24,643 bases of DNA from Pseudomonadota bacterium (GCA_023410295.1 JAEYPY010000125.1:1-24643); one strand, 5' to 3'; shown: positions 6,936-16,023, counted from the stretch's first letter. Made by a program: numbers and translations. The notes: generated by a model not told the origin, from the letters alone.

Positions 6936-7294
6936 TGGCCAAGAACTTTCCGGTCACCATCTATCACAACCCGAAATGCTCCACCTCGCGCCAAGTGCTG
7001 GAGATGATCGAAGCCGCGGGCCACAAGCCGGAGGTCGTCGAATATCTCAAAGCCGGCTGGACCAAGAAGCAGCTTAAAGAGCTCTTCGCGGCCGCCGGCC
7101 TCACCGCGCGCCAAGCCTTGCGCACGAAAGCGAGCGAAGCCGAAGAACTCGGCTTGCTTGATCCAAAGGTGAGCGACGCCAAGCTGCTCGACGCCATGAT
7201 CGAACATCCCGTGCTGGTCGAACGTCCGTTCGTCGTCACGCCGAAAGGCACGCGGCTCGCGCGGCCGAAGGAGAGCGTGAAGGAGCTGCTCTAA
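6935..7294 (+). CDS. ArsC-family arsenate reductase-like protein
   Basis: A 119-residue thioredoxin-fold protein of the glutaredoxin-linked ArsC family, which reduces arsenate to arsenite through an N-terminal cysteine. The active-site loop N-P-K-C-S-T-S-R contains Cys15. The C-terminal block HPVLVERPFVVTPKGTRLARP matches the family, including the arginines that bind the oxyanion. It is a little shorter than E. coli ArsC (about 141 residues) and closer in size to YffB-like members, so the substrate may not be arsenate. No arsB, arsR or acr3 gene is nearby, which weakens the resistance reading. The start overlaps the stop of the preceding small gene (TGATG). A hairpin follows its stop. Confidence 0.85.
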   Translation: MAKNFPVTIYHNPKCSTSRQVLEMIEAAGHKPEVVEYLKAGWTKKQLKELFAAAGLTARQALRTKASEAEELGLLDPKVSDAKLLDAMIEHPVLVERPFVVTPKGTRLARPKESVKELL

Positions 7295-7296
7295 TC

Positions 7297-7314
7297 CCTC
7301 CCCGCAAGGGGGAT
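7297..7314. terminator. GC hairpin between convergent arsC-like and M61 peptidase genes
   Basis: The 20-odd bases after the arsC-like stop read TCCCTCCCCGCAAGGGGGA and can fold with a GCAA loop. A T-run is missing on both strands, so it may be a weak bidirectional terminator or a remnant of the same palindrome family seen at 4226. It is the only structure between the two convergent genes. Confidence 0.4.
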
Positions 7315-7318
7315 CATT

Positions 7319-9253
7319 TCACCGCGCTCTCGGCGCCAGGATCGCGCTCAGCCGATCCGGCGTGCCGCGAATGCGTTCCAGGTGCGGGTAGCGCAGGCCT
7401 TCGTGGTAGTCGAGCTCAACGGTGCGATAGCGATCGCCGTTCTTCAGCAAGAGCCGGATCGGCTCTTCGCTGTCCTTGGCCGCCGTGATCGCGCGGCGCA
7501 TCACAGCGGCGCTGTAGGCTTCATCGTTCACCGCCACCACTTGCGTGCTTACGGTGACGCCCTGCTGGAACGCCGGTCCATCCCACTGCACCGCGTTCAC
7601 ATTGCCGCCTTCGCCGATGCTGAGACCGATCGAATACATGAAGCTCGCGGTCGAGCTTTCACTGCGGCTGTGGAAGTCGCTGCGTTCTTCGCGATAGACG
7701 AGGCGATAGCCGGCGCGCTCAAGTCCCATCAGCGGCGGCTCGGTCGGCGTTGTTTCGAAGCGCTCGCGCATGAAGGTCGCCCAATCGTAGCGATGGACGC
7801 GATTGAGCGCTGCGGCGACATCGTCGAACGTATAGGTCTCCGGCTGCTCCCATTCTCCGTTGCGCACGCCAAAGAACACGCGGGCGAAATCATCCAGCGA
7901 GCGGCGATTGCCGGTGCCTTCGCGGATGATCGCATCGGCTTCGAGCCACACCAACAAGCCCTCATAATAGTAGTCTTCGTTGCGTTGCCACGAGGACCAC
8001 GGCGCCGGACGCCGCGCCGAGATGATCGGATCCATCGTCGTGTCGCCGACAGAACGCCATTGCCGGCCAACGCGATGCTCATACGCGGCCGCCGTCAGCG
8101 CCAGCGATTGCAGCGTTTCATCGCGCGTCCAGAGCCCTGAGCGCGCGTTGAGCACCGTGCCGAGATATTGCGTCATGCCCTCGTAAACCCAGAGCAGGCT
8201 GCCGCGCATCGGCACATCATAGCCCGGCGTCCACATATCGGCCGGGCGGCGGAACTTGCCGTTCCAGGAATGCACCAGTTCGTGAGGCAGGAGATCGCGA
8301 TCGGCGACCGCGCCGCTCCAATCGGTGAAGTAATCGGCGCCGAGGCCGTTCTCGCTTGAGCGCTGGTGTTCGACGCCAACGCCGCCGATGCGGTCGCTCA
8401 GCGTGAACAGGAAGTCGTAATGGTCGTAATGCTGCGAGCCGAACATGCGATAGGCTTCATCGATCAGGCGCCGATGCGGCCGGATTTGCTCCTCACTCGC
8501 TTCGAGCGCGCGCTCGTGATCGGCGACGATGTTGAGCCGCACCGGGCGCTCGGCGCCCGGATCGAGATCGATGCTGCGGAAGTAGCGCCCGGCGAAGAGC
8601 GGCGAATCCACCAGCGTCTCCAGCGGCACATCGGCAAAGCGCGTCACTTGGCCTTCGGTCTGCGCGCCATCGAGCGCAACCGCGAATTGCCAGCCCTCCG
8701 GCAGTGTGATGCTCGGCCGATAGGTGATCTGCCGCGCGTAATGGCCGGCAGGGTAGAGCAACAGGAATTCCCAGTTGAGATTGACGATGTTCTCCGAGGC
8801 GACGATGCGCCCCTGCGAACCCGTGGTCGGCGAGACATACTGATAGCGCGCCTCAACTTCGCCGACGCCCGCCGGCACATCGACATGAAACGCATAGACA
8901 TTCACCGGATCGCGCCGCCAAGTGAGGCGCTCGCCATTGCCGTAGAACTCAAGCCCCGCGAACAGATTGAGCGGCCCGCGCGGCGCGTGCTTGCCCGGCA
9001 GCCATTGCGGATAGAGTAGCGTCAGCGTGCCGGCGCCGTTCACCGGAATGATCTCGCGCCCGCGCCAGATGCCGCGCCGTGCATCCGTGACATCGACTTC
9101 GAGCGTGATGATTCCGGGATACGCCACATCCTGCGGCTGCGCGATCGGCGCGGGCATCGGCGCGCCTTGCGGCTGCGCCAACACTGTGTCGGCGGGCGCT
9201 GCAATGGCGAAGAGCGCGAGCGCGCAGGCGGCGCCCGTCAAAAGCTTTTTCAT
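7319..9253 (-). CDS. Secreted M61 family metallopeptidase with PDZ domain
   Basis: A 644-residue zinc peptidase of the glycyl-aminopeptidase (M61) family. The start at 9253 is chosen because it opens directly on a signal peptide (MKKLLTGAACALALFAIAAPA...VLAQ); the frame is open further upstream but lacks such a signal there. An N-terminal beta-rich domain spans about residues 45-250. The zinc motif H-E-L-V-H is at 324-328, and the third ligand glutamate lies in WVYEGMTQY at about 358. This is the usual HExxH...EG arrangement, and the WNGKFRRPADM segment between them is also typical. A PDZ-like domain follows at about 530-620 (GLSIGEGGNVNAVQWDGPAFQQGV). It probably acts in the periplasm or outside the cell; its substrate is unknown. 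Confidence 0.92.
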   Translation of the reverse strand: MKKLLTGAACALALFAIAAPADTVLAQPQGAPMPAPIAQPQDVAYPGIITLEVDVTDARRGIWRGREIIPVNGAGTLTLLYPQWLPGKHAPRGPLNLFAGLEFYGNGERLTWRRDPVNVYAFHVDVPAGVGEVEARYQYVSPTTGSQGRIVASENIVNLNWEFLLLYPAGHYARQITYRPSITLPEGWQFAVALDGAQTEGQVTRFADVPLETLVDSPLFAGRYFRSIDLDPGAERPVRLNIVADHERALEASEEQIRPHRRLIDEAYRMFGSQHYDHYDFLFTLSDRIGGVGVEHQRSSENGLGADYFTDWSGAVADRDLLPHELVHSWNGKFRRPADMWTPGYDVPMRGSLLWVYEGMTQYLGTVLNARSGLWTRDETLQSLALTAAAYEHRVGRQWRSVGDTTMDPIISARRPAPWSSWQRNEDYYYEGLLVWLEADAIIREGTGNRRSLDDFARVFFGVRNGEWEQPETYTFDDVAAALNRVHRYDWATFMRERFETTPTEPPLMGLERAGYRLVYREERSDFHSRSESSTASFMYSIGLSIGEGGNVNAVQWDGPAFQQGVTVSTQVVAVNDEAYSAAVMRRAITAAKDSEEPIRLLLKNGDRYRTVELDYHEGLRYPHLERIRGTPDRLSAILAPRAR

Positions 9254-9370
9254 ATCGTCTGATCCCCAATTTGCCGTCAGTTCAACGGCGCGGGCAGGGA
9301 AGGTCAATGCCGCACCCCAGGCGCACGCCGTCGCAGCCGCTTTCTTTTCGACGAATTGCAGGCTAACAGC

Positions 9371-9532
9371 GGCAGTCGGTCCTCGTTCACGAGGCCAAGA
9401 GGGAACGCGGTTGAAATCCGCGGCTGCGCCCGCAGCTGTAAGCGGCGAGCCTTAGCGTCATCAGCCACTGCCGCATCCGCGGCGGGAAGGCGGCGCCAAG
9501 GCAATGACCCGCAAAGCCAGAAGACCTGCCGA
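9371..9532 (+). ncRNA. Cobalamin (AdoCbl) riboswitch upstream of btuFCD
   Basis: Several conserved blocks of the B12 element appear in order. GAGGGAACGCGGTTGAAATC is at about 9399-9418, followed by GGCTGCGCCCGCAGCTGTAA. Next come GCGAGCC and GCCACTG, then GGGAAGGCGGC, CAATGACCCGC and the 3' box AAGCCAGAAGACCTGCC. The ends can pair as P1: GGCAG/GGTC near 9371-9381 with GACC/TGCC near 9523-9531. CCAAGGC inside the element (9496-9502) is complementary to GCCTTGG just after it (9540-9546), a candidate alternative pairing for the expression platform. B12 binding is expected to lower expression of the uptake genes. Confidence 0.95.
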
Positions 9533-9553
9533 CAAGGAAGCCTTGGGTCCGGG

Positions 9554-9565
9554 ATGGGGCCCCAT
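9554..9565. repeat. Perfect 12-bp palindrome just before the btuF ribosome binding site
   Basis: ATGGGGCCCCAT is its own reverse complement and directly abuts GGAGG (9566-9570), the btuF Shine-Dalgarno. It may be part of the riboswitch expression platform or a protein site; neither is shown. Confidence 0.5.
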
Positions 9566-9575
9566 GGAGGTTCTG

Positions 9576-10379
9576 ATGCGCTGGTTGCTCTGCGCGCTCG
9601 TCTATCTGTTCGCGGCTTCGGCGGAAGCCGCGCCTCGGCGCATCGTGTCGCTGGATTATTGCGCCGATCAGTTCGTGCTGGCGCTTGCCGACCCTGAGCA
9701 GATCGCCGCGCTCTCGATCGGCTCGACGCGCGAAGATTCCTATTATCGCGCCCGCGCCCGCGGCATTCGCCAAACGCGCGGCACGCTCGAAGACGTGCTG
9801 GCGCTTCGCCCTGATCTTGTCGTGCGCAATTGGGGCGGGCCTTGGGATGCCAAAGAGGTTTACGCGCGCTTTGATGTGCCAGTGTTGCAAGTCGGCGATG
9901 CGCCCGATTTCGCCGCCGCGCGCGCCGATCTGCTCGATGCCGCTGACAAGCTCGGCCAACGTCCGCGCGGGCTTGCATTGGCGCGCGATCTCGATACGCG
10001 GCTTGCGCGTTTGCGTGCGACTGCGCCGGAAGCCGCGCCACCCGTGATGTATCTCTCGGCTGGCGGCGCTGTGGCGGGCGAAGGTACGCTGATGAACGAC
10101 GTCATCGCCGCCGCTGGCGGACACAATCTGTGGCAAAGCCGGAGCTGGACCGTGCTGCCGCTCGAACGGCTCGCGGAAACGCCACCCGCGCTGGTCGCGC
10201 TCGGTTTCTTTGGCAGCGCGCGCGAGCGCGTCAACGCCTGGTCGCCTTCGCAACATCCGGTACTGCGCCGCACACTTTCACGTACACGCACTGTGCGTTT
10301 GCCGCCTGCGGCGATTTCCTGCGAGGCCTGGTACGCGATCGACGCCGCCGAAACCATCGCCGCGGCCTTGCGCACATGA
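9576..10379 (+). CDS. btuF: BtuF-like periplasmic cobalamin-binding protein
   Basis: Substrate-binding protein of a cobalamin ABC importer, 267 residues. ATG 9576 is preferred to upstream in-frame starts because GGAGG lies five bases before it. It also opens on a signal peptide (MRWLLCALVYLFAASAEAA) cleaved before PRRIVSLDYC. The mature protein has the cluster A-2/BtuF features: IVSLDYCADQFVLAL at the N-terminus, an LRPDLVV strand with the preceding TLEDVLAL helix, and a long linking helix around LGQRPRGLALARDLDTRLARL. A C-terminal lobe follows with GGAVAGEGTLMNDVIAAAGG. Two cysteines in the mature part may bond. The cobalamin riboswitch upstream and the overlapping btuC and btuD genes support B12 or a corrinoid as ligand over siderophores. 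Confidence 0.9.
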   Translation: MRWLLCALVYLFAASAEAAPRRIVSLDYCADQFVLALADPEQIAALSIGSTREDSYYRARARGIRQTRGTLEDVLALRPDLVVRNWGGPWDAKEVYARFDVPVLQVGDAPDFAAARADLLDAADKLGQRPRGLALARDLDTRLARLRATAPEAAPPVMYLSAGGAVAGEGTLMNDVIAAAGGHNLWQSRSWTVLPLERLAETPPALVALGFFGSARERVNAWSPSQHPVLRRTLSRTRTVRLPPAAISCEAWYAIDAAETIAAALRT

Positions 10380-11338
10380 GCAAGGCGACGATAACTTCGC
10401 TGACGCTCGCCGCGCTGAGTCTGATCGCGCTGATCGCCGCGCTCTGGCTTGGCCCAGTGCCGATCGATGTGTTCGCCAATGACGAAGCGACGCGCACGAT
10501 CGTTTGGGAAATCCGTTTGCCGCGCGCGCTGACGGCTTGGCTCGTCGGCGCAGCGCTCGGTTTGTCAGGCGCGGCTCTGCAAGGCTTGTTGCGCAATCCG
10601 CTCGCCGATTCCGGCGTGCTCGGGCTTTCCGGCTTTGCCGCACTTGGCGCTGTAATCGCGTTTGCGTTCGGCTTTGCTTTCCTTGCGCCACTTATGGCGC
10701 TTGTCTTCGCCGCTCTCGCCGCCATCGCTGTGGTGACGCTCGGTTGGGCCGCGCGCGGGCCGGCGAGTCTGGCGCTGATCGGCGTGGGCCTCTCCAGCTT
10801 CGCCGGCGGCATGATCGCGCTCGCGCTCAACTTGGCGCCCAATCCCGGCGCTCTCGCCGATCTGGTCAATTGGACGCTCGGCTCCGTCGAAGGCCGGTCG
10901 ATCGAGCACGTCGCCATCGTTGGCGTGCTCTTGCTCGCTGGCGCAATTCTCATCGCTTTCGCCGCCCGCGGTTTGCAAGCTTTGACACTCGGCGAAGAAG
11001 CGGCCGCCGCGATTGGCGCAAACCTGCCGCGCACGCGCGCGCTCGTTGTGCTTGGCGCAGCCGCTTGTACCGGCGGCGCAACCGCGGTTGCTGGCGTGAT
11101 CGGTTTTGTCGGCGTCGCTGCACCGCATCTTGTGCGCGCTCTCGCGGGCCATGATCCAGGGCGTTTGTTGTGGCCAAGCGCTTTAGCCGGGGGCGCGCTG
11201 CTTGTGTGCGCCGATATCGCTGTGCGTTTGCTGCCGACGGATACCGAGCTCAAGCTCGGCGTTGCCGCGGCGCTGATCGGGGGACCCGTGTTCGCGCTGA
11301 TTGCAGCGCGGCTTGCTTCACGCGGAGGCGACGCATGA
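10376..11338 (+). CDS. btuC: BtuC-like cobalamin ABC transporter permease (FecCD family)
   Basis: A 320-residue inner-membrane permease with about ten hydrophobic segments. The family signatures are clear: RLPRALTAWLVGAALGLSGAALQGLLRNPLADSGVLGLSGFAALGA near the N-terminus, then VAGVIGFVGVAAPHLVRALAGHDPGRLLWPSALAGG in the C-terminal third. The latter includes the cytoplasmic coupling helix that touches the ATPase. TELKLGVAAALIGGPVFALI closes the protein. Two copies with a BtuD dimer make the translocation channel that receives cobalamin from BtuF. The start overlaps the btuF stop as ATGA, and btuD starts inside its own stop in the same way, so the three genes form one translation-coupled operon under the cobalamin riboswitch. 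Confidence 0.93.
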   Translation: MSKATITSLTLAALSLIALIAALWLGPVPIDVFANDEATRTIVWEIRLPRALTAWLVGAALGLSGAALQGLLRNPLADSGVLGLSGFAALGAVIAFAFGFAFLAPLMALVFAALAAIAVVTLGWAARGPASLALIGVGLSSFAGGMIALALNLAPNPGALADLVNWTLGSVEGRSIEHVAIVGVLLLAGAILIAFAARGLQALTLGEEAAAAIGANLPRTRALVVLGAAACTGGATAVAGVIGFVGVAAPHLVRALAGHDPGRLLWPSALAGGALLVCADIAVRLLPTDTELKLGVAAALIGGPVFALIAARLASRGGDA

Positions 11339-12099
11339 GCTCGTTACTCGAACTCATCGGCGTCAGCGTCCTCTTGCAGAAGCGCCTCGTAGTCGCCGAA
11401 GTTTCGCTAAGCATCGAGCCTGGCCAGATCGTCGCGCTGCTTGGGCCCAATGGCGCGGGTAAGACCACGCTGATGCGCGCCGCCCTTGGGCTCACGCCGA
11501 TCGAGTTCGGCACGGCGCGGCTTCTGGGCGATGATCCCATCTTCCTCTCCGCCCGCGCCCGCGCACTTCGCGCCGCGTATCTGCCGCAGCGTCCGCAAAC
11601 CATCTGGCCGGTGAACGTCGAGAATCTCGTCGCGCTGGGACGCTTTGCGCATGGCGCCGCGCCGGATCGGCTGTCGCCGGAAGATCAAACCGCTGTCGAC
11701 GCCGCCATCGCAGCGTGTTCGCTGACGCCATTGCGATCGCGGCGCATGGACGAGATCTCCGGCGGCGAGAAGGCGCGCGCGCATTTGGCTCGCGCGCTCG
11801 CTCAACATGCGCCGCTCTTGGTCTTGGACGAGCCGACCGCGGGACTGGATCCAGCGCAAGCGCTGGGCGTTTCGACTATTCTGCAAGGACACGCAGGGAA
11901 GGGCGCCGTGCTGTTTTCAACGCATGATGTGACGCTTGCTGCGCGCGTAGCCCATAAGGTTGTGCTGATGCGTGAAGGCCACGTCATCGCTCAAGGCCCG
12001 CCGCGCGAGGCGTTGAACGAAGATGCGCTGCAGGAAGCTTATGGTCGCAAAGGGCGCATCACCGACATCGATGGCGCACCCGTCGCGGTGTTCGATTAG
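11335..12099 (+). CDS. btuD: BtuD-like cobalamin ABC transporter ATPase
   Basis: A 254-residue ABC ATPase that powers the BtuCF importer. Walker A is GPNGAGKTT at about residues 38-46. The Q-loop lies in YLPQRPQ near 81. The ABC signature is ISGGEKARAHLARAL at about 139-153, followed by Walker B LLVLDEPTAGLD and the switch histidine in FSTHDV. A short C-terminal tail (TDIDGAPVAVFD) replaces the longer regulatory domains of other importers. The start overlaps the btuC stop (ATGA). No TonB-dependent receptor (btuB) or corrinoid salvage gene follows, because the acyl-CoA synthetase gene converges onto its stop. Haem or siderophore importers share this ATPase type; the riboswitch decides for B12. 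Confidence 0.93.
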   Translation: MSSLLELIGVSVLLQKRLVVAEVSLSIEPGQIVALLGPNGAGKTTLMRAALGLTPIEFGTARLLGDDPIFLSARARALRAAYLPQRPQTIWPVNVENLVALGRFAHGAAPDRLSPEDQTAVDAAIAACSLTPLRSRRMDEISGGEKARAHLARALAQHAPLLVLDEPTAGLDPAQALGVSTILQGHAGKGAVLFSTHDVTLAARVAHKVVLMREGHVIAQGPPREALNEDALQEAYGRKGRITDIDGAPVAVFD

Positions 12100-13895
12100 A
12101 GGCGGAACTCGCCGCCCTGGATGCGCCGATAGAGTTCCGGCGTAAGTTGGACATAGCGCGTTTCGCCGGGCTGCTCGAAATAAACCGGCTGTTCGATCTT
12201 GGCAGGATCGAAACCATCGCGCACCAGATCGATCTTGCGATACTTGAACGTGCCCGTCGTCTCCATCACGGGTTGAATGCGGATGAAGATCGGCCGCGCG
12301 AATGGGGGAAGTTCGCGCGCGAGATAATCGCGCAGTCCGTCGAGCGCGAAATGTTCGCTGGGCGTGATCGCGGCCATGCCGGCGCGGCCATCGAGCTTGT
12401 CGATCTTGACGCCATAGACGATGGCTTCGTCGACGCCCGGATAGCGCGCGATGACCTCGGCCACTTCTGTGGTCGAGACGTTTTCGCCCTTCCAGCGGAA
12501 GGTGTCGCCGATGCGGTCGACGAAATAGAAATAGCCTTCGTTGTCTTGGCGCATCAGATCGCCAGTGCGAAACCAGGCGTCGCCGTGTTCGAACACATCA
12601 CGCAGCACTTTGCGCTCTGAAGCCGCTTTGTCGGCGTAGCCGGTGTAATTGTGCCGCGCATCGTTCTTGATGAGCCCGATTGCTTCGCCAGTTTCACCGA
12701 CGTCCGCGAGTTGGCAAAGCCCATCGGGGCCGCGTATCGGCATTTCGCTTTCAACGTCGAACTTGACCAGCCGCACGGCGAAATTGCTGCGCAGATAATT
12801 CGGCACGCGCCCGATCGCACCCGGCTTGCCGTCATAATTGAACATCGAGACGTTCCCTTCGGTCGAGCCGTAGAACTCGAGAATGTGCTCGATGCCGAAG
12901 CGATCTTCCATGTCGGGCCAGACCTCCGGACGGAGGCCGTTGCCAAACGCGAGCCGCAGCTTGTGCGCGCGCTCCTTTGGATGCGGTGGTTGGTTGGCGA
13001 GATAACGGCAGAGCTCGCCGATATAAACAAACAGCGTGCAATTGTGCTCGGCGACGTCGTCCCAGAAATGAGTCGCGGAAAACTTTCGCCGCAGCACCAA
13101 TGTCGCGCCCGTCAACAGAGCCGCGCCGACGCCGCAGAGACCGCCGGTGGAATGATAAAGCGGCAGCGGACAATAGAGATTGTCTTCCGGGCCGCTCGCG
13201 GTCGCGCCGGCGAATGCGCGCATATAGAGCTGCGCGCGCATGTGCGTGATCTTCGCCGCTTTCGGCATGCCGGTGGTGCCGGATGTGTAGATGTAAAGCG
13301 CAACGTCTTTGGCCGTAAGGCCGGCGCGGCGCGAACGCGACGGACGATCAGGCGCGAGTTTCGGCGTCTTGAGATCGAGCGGCTTGCGGTTTTCGCCAAG
13401 CTCGCCTTGGCCGTTCAACACCCAATAAGTGAGCGGCCGCGCAAGGCCGGCGCGGATGGTTTCAGCAGAAGTCATCGTCTCGGCGTCGACGATGACATGA
13501 TCGGCGTTGGAGATCGAAAGACAATGCGCTAGCGCTGCGCCCGTCAGATTGTTGTTGATCAGCGCCGAGGCGATTCCGACTTTTGCGAGCCCCATCCAAG
13601 CCGGCACATATTCAGCGCGGTTCGGCAACAGCAGCGCAACCGTATCGCCGCGTTTTAAGCCTTGTGCATCGGCCCAGGCGGCGATGCGGTTGGCGATCGC
13701 GTCGAGCTGGCGATAGGTGTAGCGCTCGTCTTCAAACACCAGAGCGGTGTGATCGGCGAAGCGATCGACGGCGGTTTCGAAATCATCGCAAACCAGAACG
13801 TCGGACTCAGGGTCGATCTTGCGCACAGCCCAAAGCGTGCGCGCCAGGCCGTTCAAGAATCTGAATTCGCGCGCGAGCCGCGCACCCAAGCCCAT
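12096..13895 (-). CDS. FATP-type long/very-long-chain acyl-CoA synthetase
   Basis: A 599-residue ANL-superfamily enzyme that activates fatty acids with ATP and CoA. The AMP-binding P-loop appears as YIYTSGTTGMPKAAKITH at about residues 207-224. ILEFYGSTEGNVSMFNYDGKPGAIGRVP and DAWFRTGDLM follow, then the hinge region DRIGDTFRWKGENVST. The phrase RYLANQPPHPKERAHKLRLAFGNGLRPEVW is characteristic of the FATP/VLACS (FadD6-like) branch and not of acetyl-CoA synthetases. The C-terminal domain has the FKYRKIDLVRDGFDP stretch with a catalytic lysine. Of two adjacent ATG codons I prefer 13895, since GGAGG lies six bases before it (three for 13898). It is probably membrane-associated. It stands alone, converging on btuD with a four-base overlap. 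Confidence 0.93.
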   Translation of the reverse strand: MGLGARLAREFRFLNGLARTLWAVRKIDPESDVLVCDDFETAVDRFADHTALVFEDERYTYRQLDAIANRIAAWADAQGLKRGDTVALLLPNRAEYVPAWMGLAKVGIASALINNNLTGAALAHCLSISNADHVIVDAETMTSAETIRAGLARPLTYWVLNGQGELGENRKPLDLKTPKLAPDRPSRSRRAGLTAKDVALYIYTSGTTGMPKAAKITHMRAQLYMRAFAGATASGPEDNLYCPLPLYHSTGGLCGVGAALLTGATLVLRRKFSATHFWDDVAEHNCTLFVYIGELCRYLANQPPHPKERAHKLRLAFGNGLRPEVWPDMEDRFGIEHILEFYGSTEGNVSMFNYDGKPGAIGRVPNYLRSNFAVRLVKFDVESEMPIRGPDGLCQLADVGETGEAIGLIKNDARHNYTGYADKAASERKVLRDVFEHGDAWFRTGDLMRQDNEGYFYFVDRIGDTFRWKGENVSTTEVAEVIARYPGVDEAIVYGVKIDKLDGRAGMAAITPSEHFALDGLRDYLARELPPFARPIFIRIQPVMETTGTFKYRKIDLVRDGFDPAKIEQPVYFEQPGETRYVQLTPELYRRIQGGEFRL

Positions 13896-13958
13896 CATTT
13901 GCCTCCGAGCGCTACATAAGAGCGTTCGCGTGAAAGCAAAACCCGGCGTAAAGTCACA

Positions 13959-15962
13959 TTACGCGGCGAGAGCATCGCGCACGGCCGCGATCAATGCGTT
14001 CTCATCGAAGGGCTTTCGTAGCAAGGCTGGCCGCGCGGCCGAGGCTTCGAGCGCTTCGGCGTCGGCATAGCCGGAGACGATCAGCACCCGGAGTTCGCCA
14101 TCGGCGCGGGCTCTTGCGTGCTCGGCCAATTCGAGGCCGGTCATGCCGGGCATCGAATAATCGGTGAGCAGGAGATCAGGCTGTCGCGCTTCGAGCAGAC
14201 GCAGCGCAGCGCCTGGATCTTCCGCTTCGATTGCGTCGAAGCCGGCTTCGCGCAGGGTTTCGGCCATGAAGGTGCGGACGCCCGGTTCATCGTCGACCAC
14301 CAGCACACGCTGGCCGGCGCCGGACGTTTGGAAAGGCGCTACGGTTTCCGGCGCATTCAGCTGTTGCTCGCCCGGCGCGTCGACGCGCGGCAGCAAGAGG
14401 CGAACGCTTGTGCCGCGCGCCGGGGCGGAATCGATTTCCATCGAGCCGCCGAACTGGCGCACGGCGCCGTACACTTGGGCCAGGCCGAGACCGGTGCCTT
14501 TGCCGCTCGGCTTGGTGGTGAAGAACGGCTCCATGGCGCGATCGGCGACATCCTTGGGCATGCCGATGCCGTTGTCGCTCACGCAAAGCTCGATGAACGC
14601 GGACTTGGCCGAAGGCCGCACCGCGATCTCGATGCGTCCGCCTTCAGGCATGGCGTCGCGGGCGTTAATGACGAGATTCAAGATCGCAAGCTCGAGCTGA
14701 TTAGCGTCGCTGCGCACCCAGCGGGCGTCCGGGTGAAGATTGAACTCCAGCGTGGTGCCGGCCTCGATCGAGCGGCGCAGCAATTCTTTCATGCCGGGCA
14801 CGAGCTGATGCAGATCGACGGCGCTGAGCTCCATCTGCTTGCCGCGTGAGAACGCGAGCAATTGCTTTGTCAGCCGGTCGCCGCGCTTGGCGGCTTCGAG
14901 CATTTGTTCAGCGATGGCGCGTTGCTTCTCATCGGTGATGCGTTTGAGCAGCATGTTGAGGCCGCCGATGACGACGGTCAGCAGATTGTTGAAATCGTGC
15001 GCGACGCCGCCGGTGAGTTGGCCGACGGCTTCGAGCTTTTGCGTTTGCGCCATGCGCGCTTCGGCTCGGCGTCGCTCGACGATATCGCGTAGCGCCCAGA
15101 AAATAAGACCTGCGGCGAGCGCAAGCGCGAGCAGGGCGCCGACCAAAACGGAGACGAAGGAATAAGTCCGGGGCGCATCGATCAAAGTCGCGTCGATGGC
15201 GATGTGGGTTGACCAGCCGCTGGTCGGCGAAACGGCGAAAGCGGTGTGGTTGCGGAAGCCCTCCCAGGTGACGCCCTCATAAATGCCTTCAGCCTCACCA
15301 CTCGTGATGGATTCTCGGACAAAGCGCGTCGATGGCGTGCCGACGCGGCGCTGGAACTCGGCGCTGCGGGCGATGAAAAGACCATCGCGATCGACCACGG
15401 CCGAAATCGTGCTTTGCGGCGCGTGGGCCAGCAGAAGGCTTTGAAACACGGCCGGATCCAGCGCGACACTCAGAAGATAGCGTTGATCCGTTCCGATCGG
15501 CAGATGCAGGTAAACGCATGGACAAGCCTCGCCTTCGCGCACCACGCCGCCGACAGTGCGCTCACCCGCCGCGGCCACCGCAGGATGAAGCCGGCGCGCC
15601 GCGTCGCCGAACGGGCGAGCGGTGCTGAACACTTCACGCTCGGCGGCCAAGTCCGAGACGATCACGTTGCGCCAGTGCGGATTGAGTGCGGCGATCTCCT
15701 GCGCGCGGACGTAGCCGTTGGTCCAATTGCGAGCGTCGAACGATTGCGATCCGGCCAGCACTTCCATCAGGCCGAAATCGGCGTCGATGCGGGAATCGAC
15801 CAGCTCGACCACGAGCTTGGCGTCCGCCAGCGTGCGCTGTTCGAGTTCTTCGCTTTCGCGGCTGAACGCGAAGACGAGCTGGATCACGACCAGAAGCAGA
15901 ATCGGCAGGGCCATGGCCGCGCCGATCAGAACCAGTGATCTTCTGTTCGCGGCTGCGTACAA
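13959..15962 (-). CDS. Hybrid sensor histidine kinase with receiver domain
   Basis: A 667-residue membrane-bound hybrid kinase. A first helix (about residues 10-32) and a second (about 269-291) bracket a periplasmic sensor of some 230 residues that looks like a Cache-type fold and contains a CPC pair near 147-149. The HisKA H-box is GGVAHDFNNLL with His322. The catalytic domain has the N-box LNLVINARDAM, G1 VSDNGIGMP, F-box EPFFTTKP and G2 GKGTGLGLAQVYG. The C-terminal receiver has the acidic pair VVDDEP, the phosphoacceptor Asp601 in LLTDYSMPGMTG, and the lysine in LLRKPF. The start is TTG at 15962, supported by GAGGGG a few bases upstream; the first ATG would cut into the first helix. No output regulator is adjacent, so it is an orphan. 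Confidence 0.93.
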   Translation of the reverse strand: MYAAANRRSLVLIGAAMALPILLLVVIQLVFAFSRESEELEQRTLADAKLVVELVDSRIDADFGLMEVLAGSQSFDARNWTNGYVRAQEIAALNPHWRNVIVSDLAAEREVFSTARPFGDAARRLHPAVAAAGERTVGGVVREGEACPCVYLHLPIGTDQRYLLSVALDPAVFQSLLLAHAPQSTISAVVDRDGLFIARSAEFQRRVGTPSTRFVRESITSGEAEGIYEGVTWEGFRNHTAFAVSPTSGWSTHIAIDATLIDAPRTYSFVSVLVGALLALALAAGLIFWALRDIVERRRAEARMAQTQKLEAVGQLTGGVAHDFNNLLTVVIGGLNMLLKRITDEKQRAIAEQMLEAAKRGDRLTKQLLAFSRGKQMELSAVDLHQLVPGMKELLRRSIEAGTTLEFNLHPDARWVRSDANQLELAILNLVINARDAMPEGGRIEIAVRPSAKSAFIELCVSDNGIGMPKDVADRAMEPFFTTKPSGKGTGLGLAQVYGAVRQFGGSMEIDSAPARGTSVRLLLPRVDAPGEQQLNAPETVAPFQTSGAGQRVLVVDDEPGVRTFMAETLREAGFDAIEAEDPGAALRLLEARQPDLLLTDYSMPGMTGLELAEHARARADGELRVLIVSGYADAEALEASAARPALLRKPFDENALIAAVRDALAA

Positions 15963-16023
15963 GCGTCCCCTCGCGTTCGGCGCGAACTTAAGGGCCGTTC
16001 ACGCGCGCCGCAACTTGGGAACC

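Noticed and set aside
6935..7294. Arsenic resistance operon
   Set aside because: Only the ArsC-like reductase is present; no arsenite exporter or regulator nearby.
10231..11253. Minus-strand frame of 340 codons opposite btuC
   Set aside because: Mirror frame of a hydrophobic permease; low-complexity Ala/Ser/Thr content without motifs.
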